Below, one piece after another: positions 18,253-26,647 of a stretch of DNA of 64,000 nucleotides (position 1 is its first letter; every line of letters starts with the position of its first letter). The notes below the pieces were generated by a model. It worked only from the letters and a program-made list of their open reading frames with translations, did not search any database and had not been told where the DNA came from. Made by a program: the position numbers and the translations under genes. Source of the DNA: Pseudomonas sp. (GTDB lineage: Bacteria > Pseudomonadota > Gammaproteobacteria > Pseudomonadales > Pseudomonadaceae); contig NZ_JAUXMX010000061.1 in NCBI RefSeq assembly GCF_030683065.1, forward strand, positions 107,343 through 171,342. Reading direction: 5' to 3'.

Positions 18253-19170
18253 ATGCGCACACGATTGAATGCCTGCCTGGATGCAGTGAATCAGGTGTTG
18301 CTGGGCAAGGAGCCGCAGGTGCGCTTGGCGCTGGCGTGCCTGTTGGCCCGCGGTCATTTGCTGATTGAGGATTTGCCAGGTATGGGCAAAACCACCCTCA
18401 GCCACGCGCTGGCCAGGGTGCTGGGGCTGAGCTTTCAGCGCATCCAGTTCACCTCTGACCTGTTGCCGGGCGACATTCTCGGCACCTCGGTGTTCGACCG
18501 CGAAAGCGGGCAGTTTGTCTTCCACCCCGGGCCGATCTTCGCCGAGCTGGTGCTGGCCGACGAAATCAACCGAGCCACGCCGAAAAGCCAGAGCGCGCTG
18601 CTCGAAGCCATGGAGGAGGGCCAGGTAACCATCGAGGGCGCCACCCGGCCGCTGCCGGAACCCTTCTTCGTCATCGCCACGCAGAACCCGGTTAGCCAGG
18701 GCGGCACCTTCGCCTTGCCCGAATCGCAGCTCGATCGCTTTCTGATGCGCCTGTCCCTCGGCTACCCGGCCAAGGCGGCTGAAAAAGCGCTGCTCCTGGG
18801 CGATTCGCGGCGCTCGTTGCTGCCGCGCCTGGAGGCCATTCTCGACCATGCCGAACTGGCGCTGATCCAGGCCGAAATACCCAAGGTTCGCGCCAGTGAT
18901 GCGCTGATCGATTATGTGCTGCGCCTGGTCGATGCCACCCGTAGCCAGCCGCAGTTCGCCTGGGGTCTGTCGCCGCGGGCCAGCCTGGCTTTACTTGCCG
19001 CCGCCCGCGCCTGGGCCTTTCTCGACGGCCGCGATTACGTAATTCCCGAGGATGTGCAGGCGGTGTTGCCTGCGGTGGTCGGCCATCGCCTGCGTGAGCG
19101 CAGTGATCCGACCGGGCATGGCGGCGGCGCGTTAGTGCAATGGTTGCTGCGCGAGGTGCCGGCGCTTTGA
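18253..19170 (+). CDS. MoxR-family AAA+ ATPase
   Basis: A 305-residue AAA+ ATPase with Walker A LPGMGKTT (about 41-48), Walker B LVLADEIN and the sensor segment VIATQNPVSQGG. MoxR proteins act as chaperone-like ATPases that work with DUF58 and von Willebrand proteins from neighbouring genes. It begins a three-gene operon with the DUF58 protein and TgpA. GGAG lies six bases before the ATG at 18253; an in-frame ATG at 18238 is the alternative and would give 310 residues. Confidence 0.93.
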   Translation: MRTRLNACLDAVNQVLLGKEPQVRLALACLLARGHLLIEDLPGMGKTTLSHALARVLGLSFQRIQFTSDLLPGDILGTSVFDRESGQFVFHPGPIFAELVLADEINRATPKSQSALLEAMEEGQVTIEGATRPLPEPFFVIATQNPVSQGGTFALPESQLDRFLMRLSLGYPAKAAEKALLLGDSRRSLLPRLEAILDHAELALIQAEIPKVRASDALIDYVLRLVDATRSQPQFAWGLSPRASLALLAAARAWAFLDGRDYVIPEDVQAVLPAVVGHRLRERSDPTGHGGGALVQWLLREVPAL

Positions 19171-20123
19171 GGCAACAGCTCAAACAGCGCTGGCATCGCT
19201 GGCTAGCCCGGCGAATTCCTGCCGCCGCCAGCGTGCGCTTGACCCAACGACGGATCTTTATCGTGCCAACGCGGGTCGGCTTGGCATTTTCTCTAGCGTT
19301 GATATTGATGTTGTTGGCCGCGATCAATTACCAGAACAGCCTGGCTTATGCCCTGACGTTTCTGTTGGCGTCGGTGTTTATCGTCGCCATCCTGCACACC
19401 TACCGCAACCTGGCCGGTCTGGTGCTCAAGGCCAGTGGGGCGCGCTCGGTTTTCGTCGGCGAGCAGGGCCAGTTTCGCCTGCGTCTGGAAAGCAGCGCGC
19501 GGGCGCACCAGGCCATCGCTCTAGGCTGGCCAGGTATGGCGTATCAGACGCAGGATGTGCCCGCTCAGGGCGTTAGCGAGTGCGCGCTGAGTTTGCCGGC
19601 GCTGCGCCGCGGTTGGTTACGGCCGGGCCGTTTGCGGGTCGAGAGTCGTTTCCCGCTGGGCATTCTGGTGGCCTGGAGCTGGGTCGATCTGGATCAGGCG
19701 CTGCTGGTCTATCCACAGCCGCTGGAAGGCGAGTTGCCGCTTGCTGCGGGCGCTGATGACGAATTGCATGAGCAGGGCATGCGCGCCCTTGGCCAGGGTA
19801 GCGAGGATTTCCAGGGGCTGAAGAGCTATCAGCCTGGTGACTCCAAGCGGCGCCTGCATTGGAAGGCCTACTCCCGCGGTCAGGGGCTGTTGGTCAAGGA
19901 CTTCGCCGCGCTCAGCGGGCGTGATCCGTTGCTGGATTTCGAGGCGCTGGCAGGTGATGTCGAGCTGCGTTTGTCGCTGCTCTGTCATTGGGTGCTGCAA
20001 CTGTCCGAGCGCCAGCAGCCCTTTGCCCTGAGGCTACCGGGCCAGGTGCTTGCGCCGGCCAGTGGCGAGCAGCACCGCGAAGCCTGCCTGCGCGCCCTGG
20101 CCTTGTTCGGGACATCGGCATGA
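19140..20123 (+). CDS. DUF58 domain membrane protein
   Basis: A 327-residue protein with two close membrane helices (about 45-62 and 68-90) and a cytoplasmic DUF58 domain whose signature is visible as DFQGLKSYQPGDSKRRLHWK. It overlaps the moxR gene by 31 bases and the following gene by four. The first methionine codon is ATG at 19140, but a TTG at 19167 overlapping the moxR stop (with GAGGTG upstream) would give the N-terminus MRQQLKQRW and may be the true start. The function is not known; the family is always found with MoxR, here as part of a cell-envelope operon with TgpA. Confidence 0.9.
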   Translation: MVAARGAGALRQQLKQRWHRWLARRIPAAASVRLTQRRIFIVPTRVGLAFSLALILMLLAAINYQNSLAYALTFLLASVFIVAILHTYRNLAGLVLKASGARSVFVGEQGQFRLRLESSARAHQAIALGWPGMAYQTQDVPAQGVSECALSLPALRRGWLRPGRLRVESRFPLGILVAWSWVDLDQALLVYPQPLEGELPLAAGADDELHEQGMRALGQGSEDFQGLKSYQPGDSKRRLHWKAYSRGQGLLVKDFAALSGRDPLLDFEALAGDVELRLSLLCHWVLQLSERQQPFALRLPGQVLAPASGEQHREACLRALALFGTSA

Positions 20124-22117
20124 GCAGGCTGGCGGAAATCCCACGCAGCAGCCTGATCTGGCTGCTGGTCGCCCAAGTGCTGGTGATCATTCCGCACCTG
20201 GGCCATCTGCCGCTGTGGATCGTCGGTTTGTGGCTGGGCTGCGCGGCCTGGCGCATCCAGATTTTGCGTATGCGTACGGGCTATCCGAATGCCTGGGTCA
20301 AGGGCGGCTTGATGCTCGGTACGGCCGTCGGTGTGTTTGTTTCCCGCGGCAGCTTGGTCGGCCTGGATGCCGGGGTGGTGCTGCTGGTTGCCGCTTTTAT
20401 CCTCAAGTTGCTGGAAATGCGCACGCGCCGCGATGCCCTGGTGGTTATTTTCCTCGGGTTCTTCGTGGTGGTCAGCGCTTATTTGTTCGACGACAGCATG
20501 CTCGCGGCGCTATTCAGCCTGTTGCCGGTCACCGCCTTGTTGGCTGCCCTGATCGGCCTGCAGCAGAGCAGTGTTGCCGTGCAGCCCGGAGCAACTGTTC
20601 GGCTGGCTGCCGGTTTGCTCTTGCAGGCCGTGCCGGTGATGCTGCTGCTGTTCATTTTTTTTCCGCGCATGGGGCCGCTGTGGTCATTGCCGCAGCCGAG
20701 CGAGCGCGCCGTCAGCGGCCTGGCCGAGAGCATGGCGCCAGCGGATATTGCCGAATTGAGTCGCTCCAGCGCGCTGGCCTTTCGCGCCAGCTTTGAGGGT
20801 CAGGTACCGTCACGCGACCAGCTCTACTGGCGGGCTTTGACCTTCGAGCGCTTCGACGGCCGGCGCTGGTCGCAGTCCGCCTTCGCCCAGATGCCACTGA
20901 CACCTGTCTGGGCAAAACAGGGTGAAGCGCTGCGTTACAGCATCGTCATGCAGCCCAGTGCGCAGTCTTGGCTGTTCGCCCTGGATATGGCCGAAACCAG
21001 CCTCGAAAATACCCGGCAGATGAGTGATTTCCGTCTGCAGCGGGGGCGGCCGGTCGAGCGCACCCTGCTTTATCAGGTGACGTCCTGGCCGGCGGTATTG
21101 CGTGATCCTGCGGCGTCCAGCGACAGCCTGCGCCGTGCCCTGCAGCTGCCGGAGGAAGGCGATCCGCGCAGTCGCGCCTGGGCCGCTGAGCTTATGCGCC
21201 AGTACCCGCAGCCCGAGCAATTGGTGCAGGCTGTGCTCAGTCATTTCAACCGCGAGCCCTTTGGCTATACCTTGCGCCCGCCACGCTTGGGTTTGAACAG
21301 CATCGATGATTTTCTGTTCGAGAGCCGCAATGGCTTTTGCGCCCATTATGCTGGCGCCATGACCTTCGTCCTGCGCGCCGCTGGCATCCCGGCGCGGGTG
21401 GTGGCCGGTTACCAGGGTGGCGAATACAACCCCGGCGGCAACTATGTTCAAGTGCGCCAGTTCGATGCCCACGCCTGGGTCGAATACTGGCAGGCCGGCA
21501 AGGGCTGGGTGAGTGTCGATCCGACCTTTCAGGTAGCTCCGGAACGCATCGAACTGGGCCTGGAAGAGGCGCTGGCCGACGAGCAGAGTTTTCTCGAAGG
21601 TTCACCCTTCTCGCCATTGCGCCACCGCCAGCTGCCGTGGCTTAACCAGTTGCGTATGGGCTGGGACAGCCTCAACCATGATTGGCAGCGCCTGGTGCTC
21701 GGCTATCAGGGCGCGCAGCAACTGGAGTTATTGCAGCGCTGGTTCGGCCGTGTGGATGCCCGTGTCCTGGCGATCAGCCTGGTCGGTGGTGGTGGGTTGC
21801 TGCTCGGCTTGTTGGCGCTCTGGTTATTCAAGCCCTGGCAGCGCGAACGTGATCCACAGCAGCGCCTGTTCCGACGCTTCGAGCGCTTGCTGGCGCGGCA
21901 TGCCGTGCAGCGTGAGCCAGGCGAAGGCGCGCGCGCCTATGCCGAGCGCGCGGCGTTAGCCTTGCCAGCCCAGGCGCAGGCCATCGCTGATTTTGCCGCC
22001 GCCTTCGAGGCGCAACGTTATGCCGGAGGCGAGGTGTGCCCGGCAGTGTTGCGTACGCACCTGACGGTATTGCGTCGGGCGTTGCCCTGGCGTCCGGGGG
22101 CCAGTCGCGATCCTTAA
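20120..22117 (+). CDS. tgpA: TgpA-type membrane transglutaminase-like protein
   Basis: The 665-residue protein has about five or six membrane helices in its first 180 residues (DUF3488), then a periplasmic transglutaminase-like domain with the triad Cys407 (NGFCAHY), His451 (DAHAWVEYW) and Asp467 (SVDPT). One more membrane helix follows at about 555-575, then a C-terminal DUF4129-like cytoplasmic tail. In P. aeruginosa TgpA (PA2873) the triad is spaced the same way and the gene is reported as needed for viability. The ATG at 20120 overlaps the DUF58 stop as ATGA. It probably acts on envelope proteins; the substrate is unknown. Confidence 0.93.
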   Translation: MSRLAEIPRSSLIWLLVAQVLVIIPHLGHLPLWIVGLWLGCAAWRIQILRMRTGYPNAWVKGGLMLGTAVGVFVSRGSLVGLDAGVVLLVAAFILKLLEMRTRRDALVVIFLGFFVVVSAYLFDDSMLAALFSLLPVTALLAALIGLQQSSVAVQPGATVRLAAGLLLQAVPVMLLLFIFFPRMGPLWSLPQPSERAVSGLAESMAPADIAELSRSSALAFRASFEGQVPSRDQLYWRALTFERFDGRRWSQSAFAQMPLTPVWAKQGEALRYSIVMQPSAQSWLFALDMAETSLENTRQMSDFRLQRGRPVERTLLYQVTSWPAVLRDPAASSDSLRRALQLPEEGDPRSRAWAAELMRQYPQPEQLVQAVLSHFNREPFGYTLRPPRLGLNSIDDFLFESRNGFCAHYAGAMTFVLRAAGIPARVVAGYQGGEYNPGGNYVQVRQFDAHAWVEYWQAGKGWVSVDPTFQVAPERIELGLEEALADEQSFLEGSPFSPLRHRQLPWLNQLRMGWDSLNHDWQRLVLGYQGAQQLELLQRWFGRVDARVLAISLVGGGGLLLGLLALWLFKPWQRERDPQQRLFRRFERLLARHAVQREPGEGARAYAERAALALPAQAQAIADFAAAFEAQRYAGGEVCPAVLRTHLTVLRRALPWRPGASRDP

Positions 22118-22228
22118 TTGGGTGGCTGTTGCAGGCGGCACCCGGAAATTGTTGGTATTACCCTCGGCAGGGTAGTTTCCTTGCGGGCTGCTAAGCTGGC
22201 GTTTTAGCAGGTTGGGGTCGAGGGTTCT

Positions 22229-22999
22229 ATGGGAAGCTTTATCGAGGATGAGTTGCAGCAGGTTCTGCGTCTGCAGATAACCCTGTATGCCTGCCGCGAA
22301 CGTTTGCTGGCCGCGACCGATCCCGAAGCCCTGCATGATTTGCGCATTGCTCTGCGCAAGCTGCGTAGCCTGCTGCAGCCGCTACGCGGTTTGCCTGCAT
22401 GTGATGCACTGCAGCAACAGGCGGCCGCACTCGGACGAATCAGTGGGCCGCTGCGCGATCTCGAAGTACTGCTCGCACATTTACAAAGCATGGATATGCA
22501 CGATGCAGTTAACCGGCGTCAGTTGCGGCTGCTCGATGGCTATCGAACGTTGTTGGCCGATGGTGCGCTGCCGGCGTTGTTCACGGCACTGGATCAGTGG
22601 CCACAGCTATGGCGCCAGGCTGCGGCTGACGCCGAACTGCGCGGCTTGGCTAAACGGGTCAAGCGCCGTCTGATCAAGCAACAACGGCGCCTGGCCGAAG
22701 CCTTAGCCGACCCGGCGCACGATCGCCACCGTCTGCGTTTGTTGATCAAACGTGTGCGCTACGGTGCCGAGGCTTACCCAGAGCTGAGCGCAGTGTCGGC
22801 CAATACCCAGGCGCGCCTCAAGGCAGCTCAATCGGCGTTGGGCGATTGGCATGATCGCTTGCAGTGGTTGCTGCGGGCCGAGCAGGAGACGGATCTTGCT
22901 GCTTGTGTCGACGTCTGGCGCACGGCACTGCAGGCCGCCGAGGAGACAGCGGATCTTGCGTTACTGGTGCTGCAAGAAGATTTCACCTCGGCCGAGTAG
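22229..22999 (+). CDS. CHAD domain protein
   Basis: A 256-residue all-helical protein with the conserved-histidine alpha-helical domain pattern: LHDLRIALRKLRSLL near residue 35 and a second basic helix RLRLLIKRVRYGAE at about 169-182. Rows of Arg, Lys and His suggest binding of polyphosphate, as shown for CHAD proteins; no CYTH triphosphatase domain is attached. It follows tgpA by 111 bp and is probably a separate unit. It is cytoplasmic, with no signal. Confidence 0.88.
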   Translation: MGSFIEDELQQVLRLQITLYACRERLLAATDPEALHDLRIALRKLRSLLQPLRGLPACDALQQQAAALGRISGPLRDLEVLLAHLQSMDMHDAVNRRQLRLLDGYRTLLADGALPALFTALDQWPQLWRQAAADAELRGLAKRVKRRLIKQQRRLAEALADPAHDRHRLRLLIKRVRYGAEAYPELSAVSANTQARLKAAQSALGDWHDRLQWLLRAEQETDLAACVDVWRTALQAAEETADLALLVLQEDFTSAE

Positions 23000-23107
23000 C
23001 GGTGTGTTGCCGATGCGTCTTTTGCCCGTGTCAATTGGCCGAAACGCCGTGTCGCCCTGTTGCCTATTTCCCCTAAGATCACCCGCTATCGACGTAGTGA
23101 GGTGGTT

Positions 23108-23905
23108 ATGGAATTTTCCGAGTTGCTCCAGGCGGTGCGTACCAACCCGCAAGCTATTGTGATTCCGCCCGAGTGGGCGCAGGGGCGGGCCAGTTTCGGT
23201 GGTTTGATGGCCGCGCTGGTGTATGAAGCAATGCGTGCTCACGTCCCTGCTGGGCGCCCACCGCGGTCGCTGGCGATCACCTTCGTCGGCCCGGCCGAAC
23301 CGGATGTGCCGGTGAGTTTCCAGGTCGAGGTGCTGCGTGAAGGCAAGGCGGTCAGCCAGGTGCTGGGGCGGGCGGTGCAGAATGGTCAGGTGGTGACTCT
23401 GGTTCAAGGCAGTTTTGGCGCGCCGCGTGAGTCAGCGGTCACGGTTGCGGCTGAGCCCGCGCCGCAGATCAAACCGTTTGAGGACTGCCAAGAGTTGGCC
23501 TATGTGCGCAATGTGACGCCGGAGTTCACCCGTTTCCTGGCGATGCGCTGGGGCATCGGTGGCATGCCATTCAGCAACAATCCCTCGCGGGAAATGGGCG
23601 GCTGGGTGCGCTTGCGCGAACAAGGGGAGGCTCAGCCTGTCAGCGAGGCGCATATGTTGGCCCTGGTCGACGCCTGGCCTCCGGCCGTGCTCCCACACTT
23701 GAGCAAGCCGGCACCGGGCAGTTCGTTGACCTGGACCATAGAGTTCATTCAGCCGGTTGCCGAGCTGAGTACCCACGACTGGTGCCTCTACCGTGCGCAG
23801 ATCGAGCATGCTCGCGATGGCTACGGGCACATTGCTGCGGCATTGTGGAGCCCGCGTGGTGAGTTGCTGGCGATCAGCCGGCAGACGGTCACGGTGTTCG
23901 GTTAG
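23108..23905 (+). CDS. acyl-CoA thioesterase family protein (double hot-dog)
   Basis: A 265-residue protein with two hot-dog halves: FGGLMAALVYEAMRAHV with PRSLAITFVGPAEPD in the first, and SSLTWTIEFIQPV with GYGHIAAALWSPRGELLAISRQT in the second. This matches the TesB-like thioesterase family that hydrolyses acyl-CoA esters. The acyl range cannot be read from sequence. The ATG at 23108 is preceded by GTGAGGTGG. It is flanked by the CHAD gene (same strand) and a converging chemoreceptor gene. Confidence 0.82.
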   Translation: MEFSELLQAVRTNPQAIVIPPEWAQGRASFGGLMAALVYEAMRAHVPAGRPPRSLAITFVGPAEPDVPVSFQVEVLREGKAVSQVLGRAVQNGQVVTLVQGSFGAPRESAVTVAAEPAPQIKPFEDCQELAYVRNVTPEFTRFLAMRWGIGGMPFSNNPSREMGGWVRLREQGEAQPVSEAHMLALVDAWPPAVLPHLSKPAPGSSLTWTIEFIQPVAELSTHDWCLYRAQIEHARDGYGHIAAALWSPRGELLAISRQTVTVFG

Positions 23906-23945
23906 TCAAAGCCTCCAGCGTTTGCCGCTTGAGGCTTTGTGTCAT

Positions 23946-25427
23946 CTACAACTTGAGCTGGCGGATGGCCCTGTTCAGTTCACCTGCCAGCGCCGCCAGT
24001 TCGGAGCTGGTGGCGGCAGAGCCGGTGGTTTGCTGCACGGTCTGCTCGGTGACGTCGCGAATGCTCACAATGGAGCGGTTCATTTCTTCAGCCACTTGGC
24101 TTTGCTGCTCGGCGGCTACGGCAATCTGGGTATTGCTCTCGCGCATTTGCGCCACGGAACCGGTGATGGCAAGCAGTGCCTCACCTGCTTCATGAGCCTG
24201 TTGCACACAGTCGTCAGCCTTGAGCGAACTTTCCTGCATGAACTCGACGGCATCGCGGGTGCCGCTTTGCAGGGATGAAATCATCAGGGTGATTTCATCA
24301 GTCGAGACCTGCACGCGCTTGGCCAGGTTGCGCACTTCATCGGCTACCACCGCAAAGCCGCGGCCCATTTCGCCAGCCCGAGCGGCTTCGATGGCGGCGT
24401 TGAGGGCGAGCAGGTTGGTCTGTTCGGCAATGCCGTGAATTTCACTGACGACGCTGCTGATTTTCTGGCTGTCGATGGCCAGTTGCTGAATCATCTGTGC
24501 CGTCTGCTGGACACCGCTGGACAATCCTGAGATCGATTGACCGACACGGTCGACCACTTGCTGACCGTTGCCCGCCAGCTGCTCAGCGTTTTTTGACTGG
24601 TCGCGCGTATCCGCTGTGTGCTGGGCAATATGGTGGACGGTGGTGGACATCTCGTTGATTGCAGTGGCCGCTTGTTCGGTCTCGCTTTGTTGGTCAAGCA
24701 TGCCTTGGCGTACGTCACGCATGCTCACCGCCATGCGCTCGGCGCCTTCGTCCAGGCGCGCAGCGGTCTGCGCGACGATGCCAACCACACGCTGATAACC
24801 CGCTTGCATGGCATTAAAGGCCGTGGCCATCTGGCCTACTTCGTCACGGCAGTCGAGCGGGACACGTGCCGCCAGGTCGCCGCTTTTTTCTACCTGCAGC
24901 ATCACATCCTTCAGCGTGTTGAGGTGGCTCAGCAAAAAGTGGATCAGCAGCTGCGAGGCCATCAGCAGAGCCAGCATCAGCAGGGCGACAACCAGTGCAT
25001 AGCTCAGGGCGCGCTGCGCGATGACCTGCATCAGGCTGGGTGCGTAAGCCAGTACGGCGAGGCGTTGGCCCTGGCCCAGTTCGATGACTTCGGCGCCAAT
25101 CAAGCCGTCTTGGGTCGACAGCGGGTCACTGTCCAGGGCTACCCAGCCGCGAGCGCGGCTCAGCTTGTCGCCCTGGTTGTTGGCCAGGCGCGGTGTCTGG
25201 CCGTCGGCAAATGCCAGTAAATGCGCCCCGCCAGGCAATGGCTGACCCGCAGGCCAGGCACTCAGGAGTTTGGCCTGCGCCTGCGCGGCGCTTTTGGCCG
25301 CGTCGACGCGTACCTGCTGTTCGAGTTGCAGTGCATACAGCACCAGCATCAGGGTGGTGAGGAAGGCAACCGCGTTAACGGCCCAGAACTTGTACTTGAG
25401 TGAAAGGTCGCGAACCCAGGAGCCCAT
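23946..25427 (-). CDS. methyl-accepting chemotaxis protein with small periplasmic sensor
   Basis: A 493-residue chemoreceptor with membrane helices at about 15-35 and 139-162, enclosing only about 100 periplasmic residues (a small PAS-like or double-CACHE-like sensor, not recognised further). A HAMP domain and a signalling domain follow, with EQTNLLALNAAIEAARAGEMG at about 330-350. The C-terminus (AGELNRAIRQLKL) has no CheR tether. The ATG at 25427 begins MGSWVRDLSLKYKFW, a common start for such receptors. An 11-bp inverted repeat lies 71-96 bp upstream. Confidence 0.93.
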   Translation of the reverse strand: MGSWVRDLSLKYKFWAVNAVAFLTTLMLVLYALQLEQQVRVDAAKSAAQAQAKLLSAWPAGQPLPGGAHLLAFADGQTPRLANNQGDKLSRARGWVALDSDPLSTQDGLIGAEVIELGQGQRLAVLAYAPSLMQVIAQRALSYALVVALLMLALLMASQLLIHFLLSHLNTLKDVMLQVEKSGDLAARVPLDCRDEVGQMATAFNAMQAGYQRVVGIVAQTAARLDEGAERMAVSMRDVRQGMLDQQSETEQAATAINEMSTTVHHIAQHTADTRDQSKNAEQLAGNGQQVVDRVGQSISGLSSGVQQTAQMIQQLAIDSQKISSVVSEIHGIAEQTNLLALNAAIEAARAGEMGRGFAVVADEVRNLAKRVQVSTDEITLMISSLQSGTRDAVEFMQESSLKADDCVQQAHEAGEALLAITGSVAQMRESNTQIAVAAEQQSQVAEEMNRSIVSIRDVTEQTVQQTTGSAATSSELAALAGELNRAIRQLKL

Positions 25428-25497
25428 AGATGTCTTCTTCTGATAGCGGTGAAAGCAGTTTGGCAAAGTGCCACTACTGTCTCGCGAAACTGCAATG

Positions 25498-25523
25498 CGT
25501 CTGTTGATCTTTATCAACAGACG
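25498..25523. repeat. perfect 11-bp inverted repeat upstream of the chemoreceptor gene
   Basis: CGTCTGTTGAT and ATCAACAGACG flank a CTTT loop. It lies between the tatD stop and the chemoreceptor start (both on the minus strand). It has no T-run on the minus strand, so it is either an operator or a terminator that does not need one. Confidence 0.6.
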
Positions 25524-25579
25524 TTCCGTTTATGTTAACGACCGGTTGTGTGTGGACTTTAGCAAAGCACTGCCGGTTT

Positions 25580-26413
25580 TCAGTCGTTGTCGCTAGTAGC
25601 CGCTGCCTCATCGATCGTTGGCAAACCAAAGAACTGCCGGGCGCAGGCGGTGCTGTGGGCCGCCAGGGTTTCCAGGCTTTCGTTACGGTGCAGGGCCACC
25701 TCTCGCAGCACTTCGGTCAGGAAGGCGGGTTCGTTGCGGCCGCTCTTCGGCTTCGGACGCAGGCTGCGTGGCAGCAGAAACGGCGAGTCGGTTTCCAGCA
25801 TCAGCCGGCCAGCCGGGATTTCCCGCACCAGCGGGTGCAGGTGAGTACCGCGGCGCTCGTCGCAGATCCAGCCAGTGATGCCGATGTGCAGGTCGAGGTC
25901 GAGGTAGTTGAACAGGGCGCGTTTTTCACCGGTGAAGCAATGCACCACCGCCGCCGGTAAGCGGTCGCGATAGTCACGCAAGATCTCCAGCAGGCGCTGG
26001 TCAGCGTCACGCTCATGGAGAAATACCGGCATTTGCAGATCGACGGCCAGGGCCAGGTGCTCTTCGAGCACTTTTTCCTGTTGCGGGCGTGGCGAAAAAT
26101 CACGGTTGAAGTCGAGTCCGCACTCACCCACGGCGCGCACTTGCGGTTGTTGCAGCAAGGCCTGCAGTTGGCTGGCGCTGTCGGCGTTCCAGCTACTGGC
26201 GTCGTGTGGATGGATACCCGCGGTGCTGAACAGGCGCTGACCGTTTTCATCCAGTTGGCGGCACAGTTCCAGGGCCTGTTCGCTTTGTTCCAGGTTAGTC
26301 CCCGTCAACAGTAATTGGCAGACACCGGCGGCATAGGCGCGGGCGAGCAGAGCCTCACGTTGTTCGGTGAGGCTTGGGTGAGTCAGGTTGACGCCTATGT
26401 CTATGAGTTGCAT
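25580..26413 (-). CDS. tatD: TatD family DNase
   Basis: TatD is a metal-dependent hydrolase with 3'-5' exonuclease activity on DNA and RNA, linked to DNA repair. The 277-residue TIM-barrel protein has the metal-binding motifs: DIGVNL near the start, GECGLDFNRDF, VFLHERDA, VHCFTG, and the Asp in ETDSPFLLPRSL. The CDERRG segment is also typical of TatD itself rather than the YcfH branch. It is a single gene upstream of the chemoreceptor; a 152-bp gap separates them. Confidence 0.94.
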   Translation of the reverse strand: MQLIDIGVNLTHPSLTEQREALLARAYAAGVCQLLLTGTNLEQSEQALELCRQLDENGQRLFSTAGIHPHDASSWNADSASQLQALLQQPQVRAVGECGLDFNRDFSPRPQQEKVLEEHLALAVDLQMPVFLHERDADQRLLEILRDYRDRLPAAVVHCFTGEKRALFNYLDLDLHIGITGWICDERRGTHLHPLVREIPAGRLMLETDSPFLLPRSLRPKPKSGRNEPAFLTEVLREVALHRNESLETLAAHSTACARQFFGLPTIDEAAATSDND

Positions 26414-26479
26414 GGTGCGACCTATGGGGGTGGGGGTGGCAGCATAACAGAGCTTTTTTGTATTTTTAAAAAGCCATAA

Positions 26480-26508
26480 ATTACAAAGCTTTAGCGTTCA
26501 TTTGTAAT
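26480..26508. repeat. 8-bp inverted repeat in the promoter region of the transglycosylase gene
   Basis: ATTACAAA and TTTGTAAT are perfect reverse complements separated by 13 bases. An AT-rich stretch with a GCTTTTT/AAAAAGC hairpin sits just to its left. It lies between divergent tatD and the transglycosylase gene, so it may be a regulator-binding site. Confidence 0.45.
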
Positions 26509-26647
26509 GTGAAGTAGATCATCGGGCTGGCATCCCAAAGCGAGCTGTGCGAATCTCCGCGCCCCACGCATTCCTGGAACTAGGCGAGTGCTGCGGCCCC
26601 CCGCTTGGCCAATGACGCCAGGTGGCCGCCCTTGCTGTGGAGAGTTG

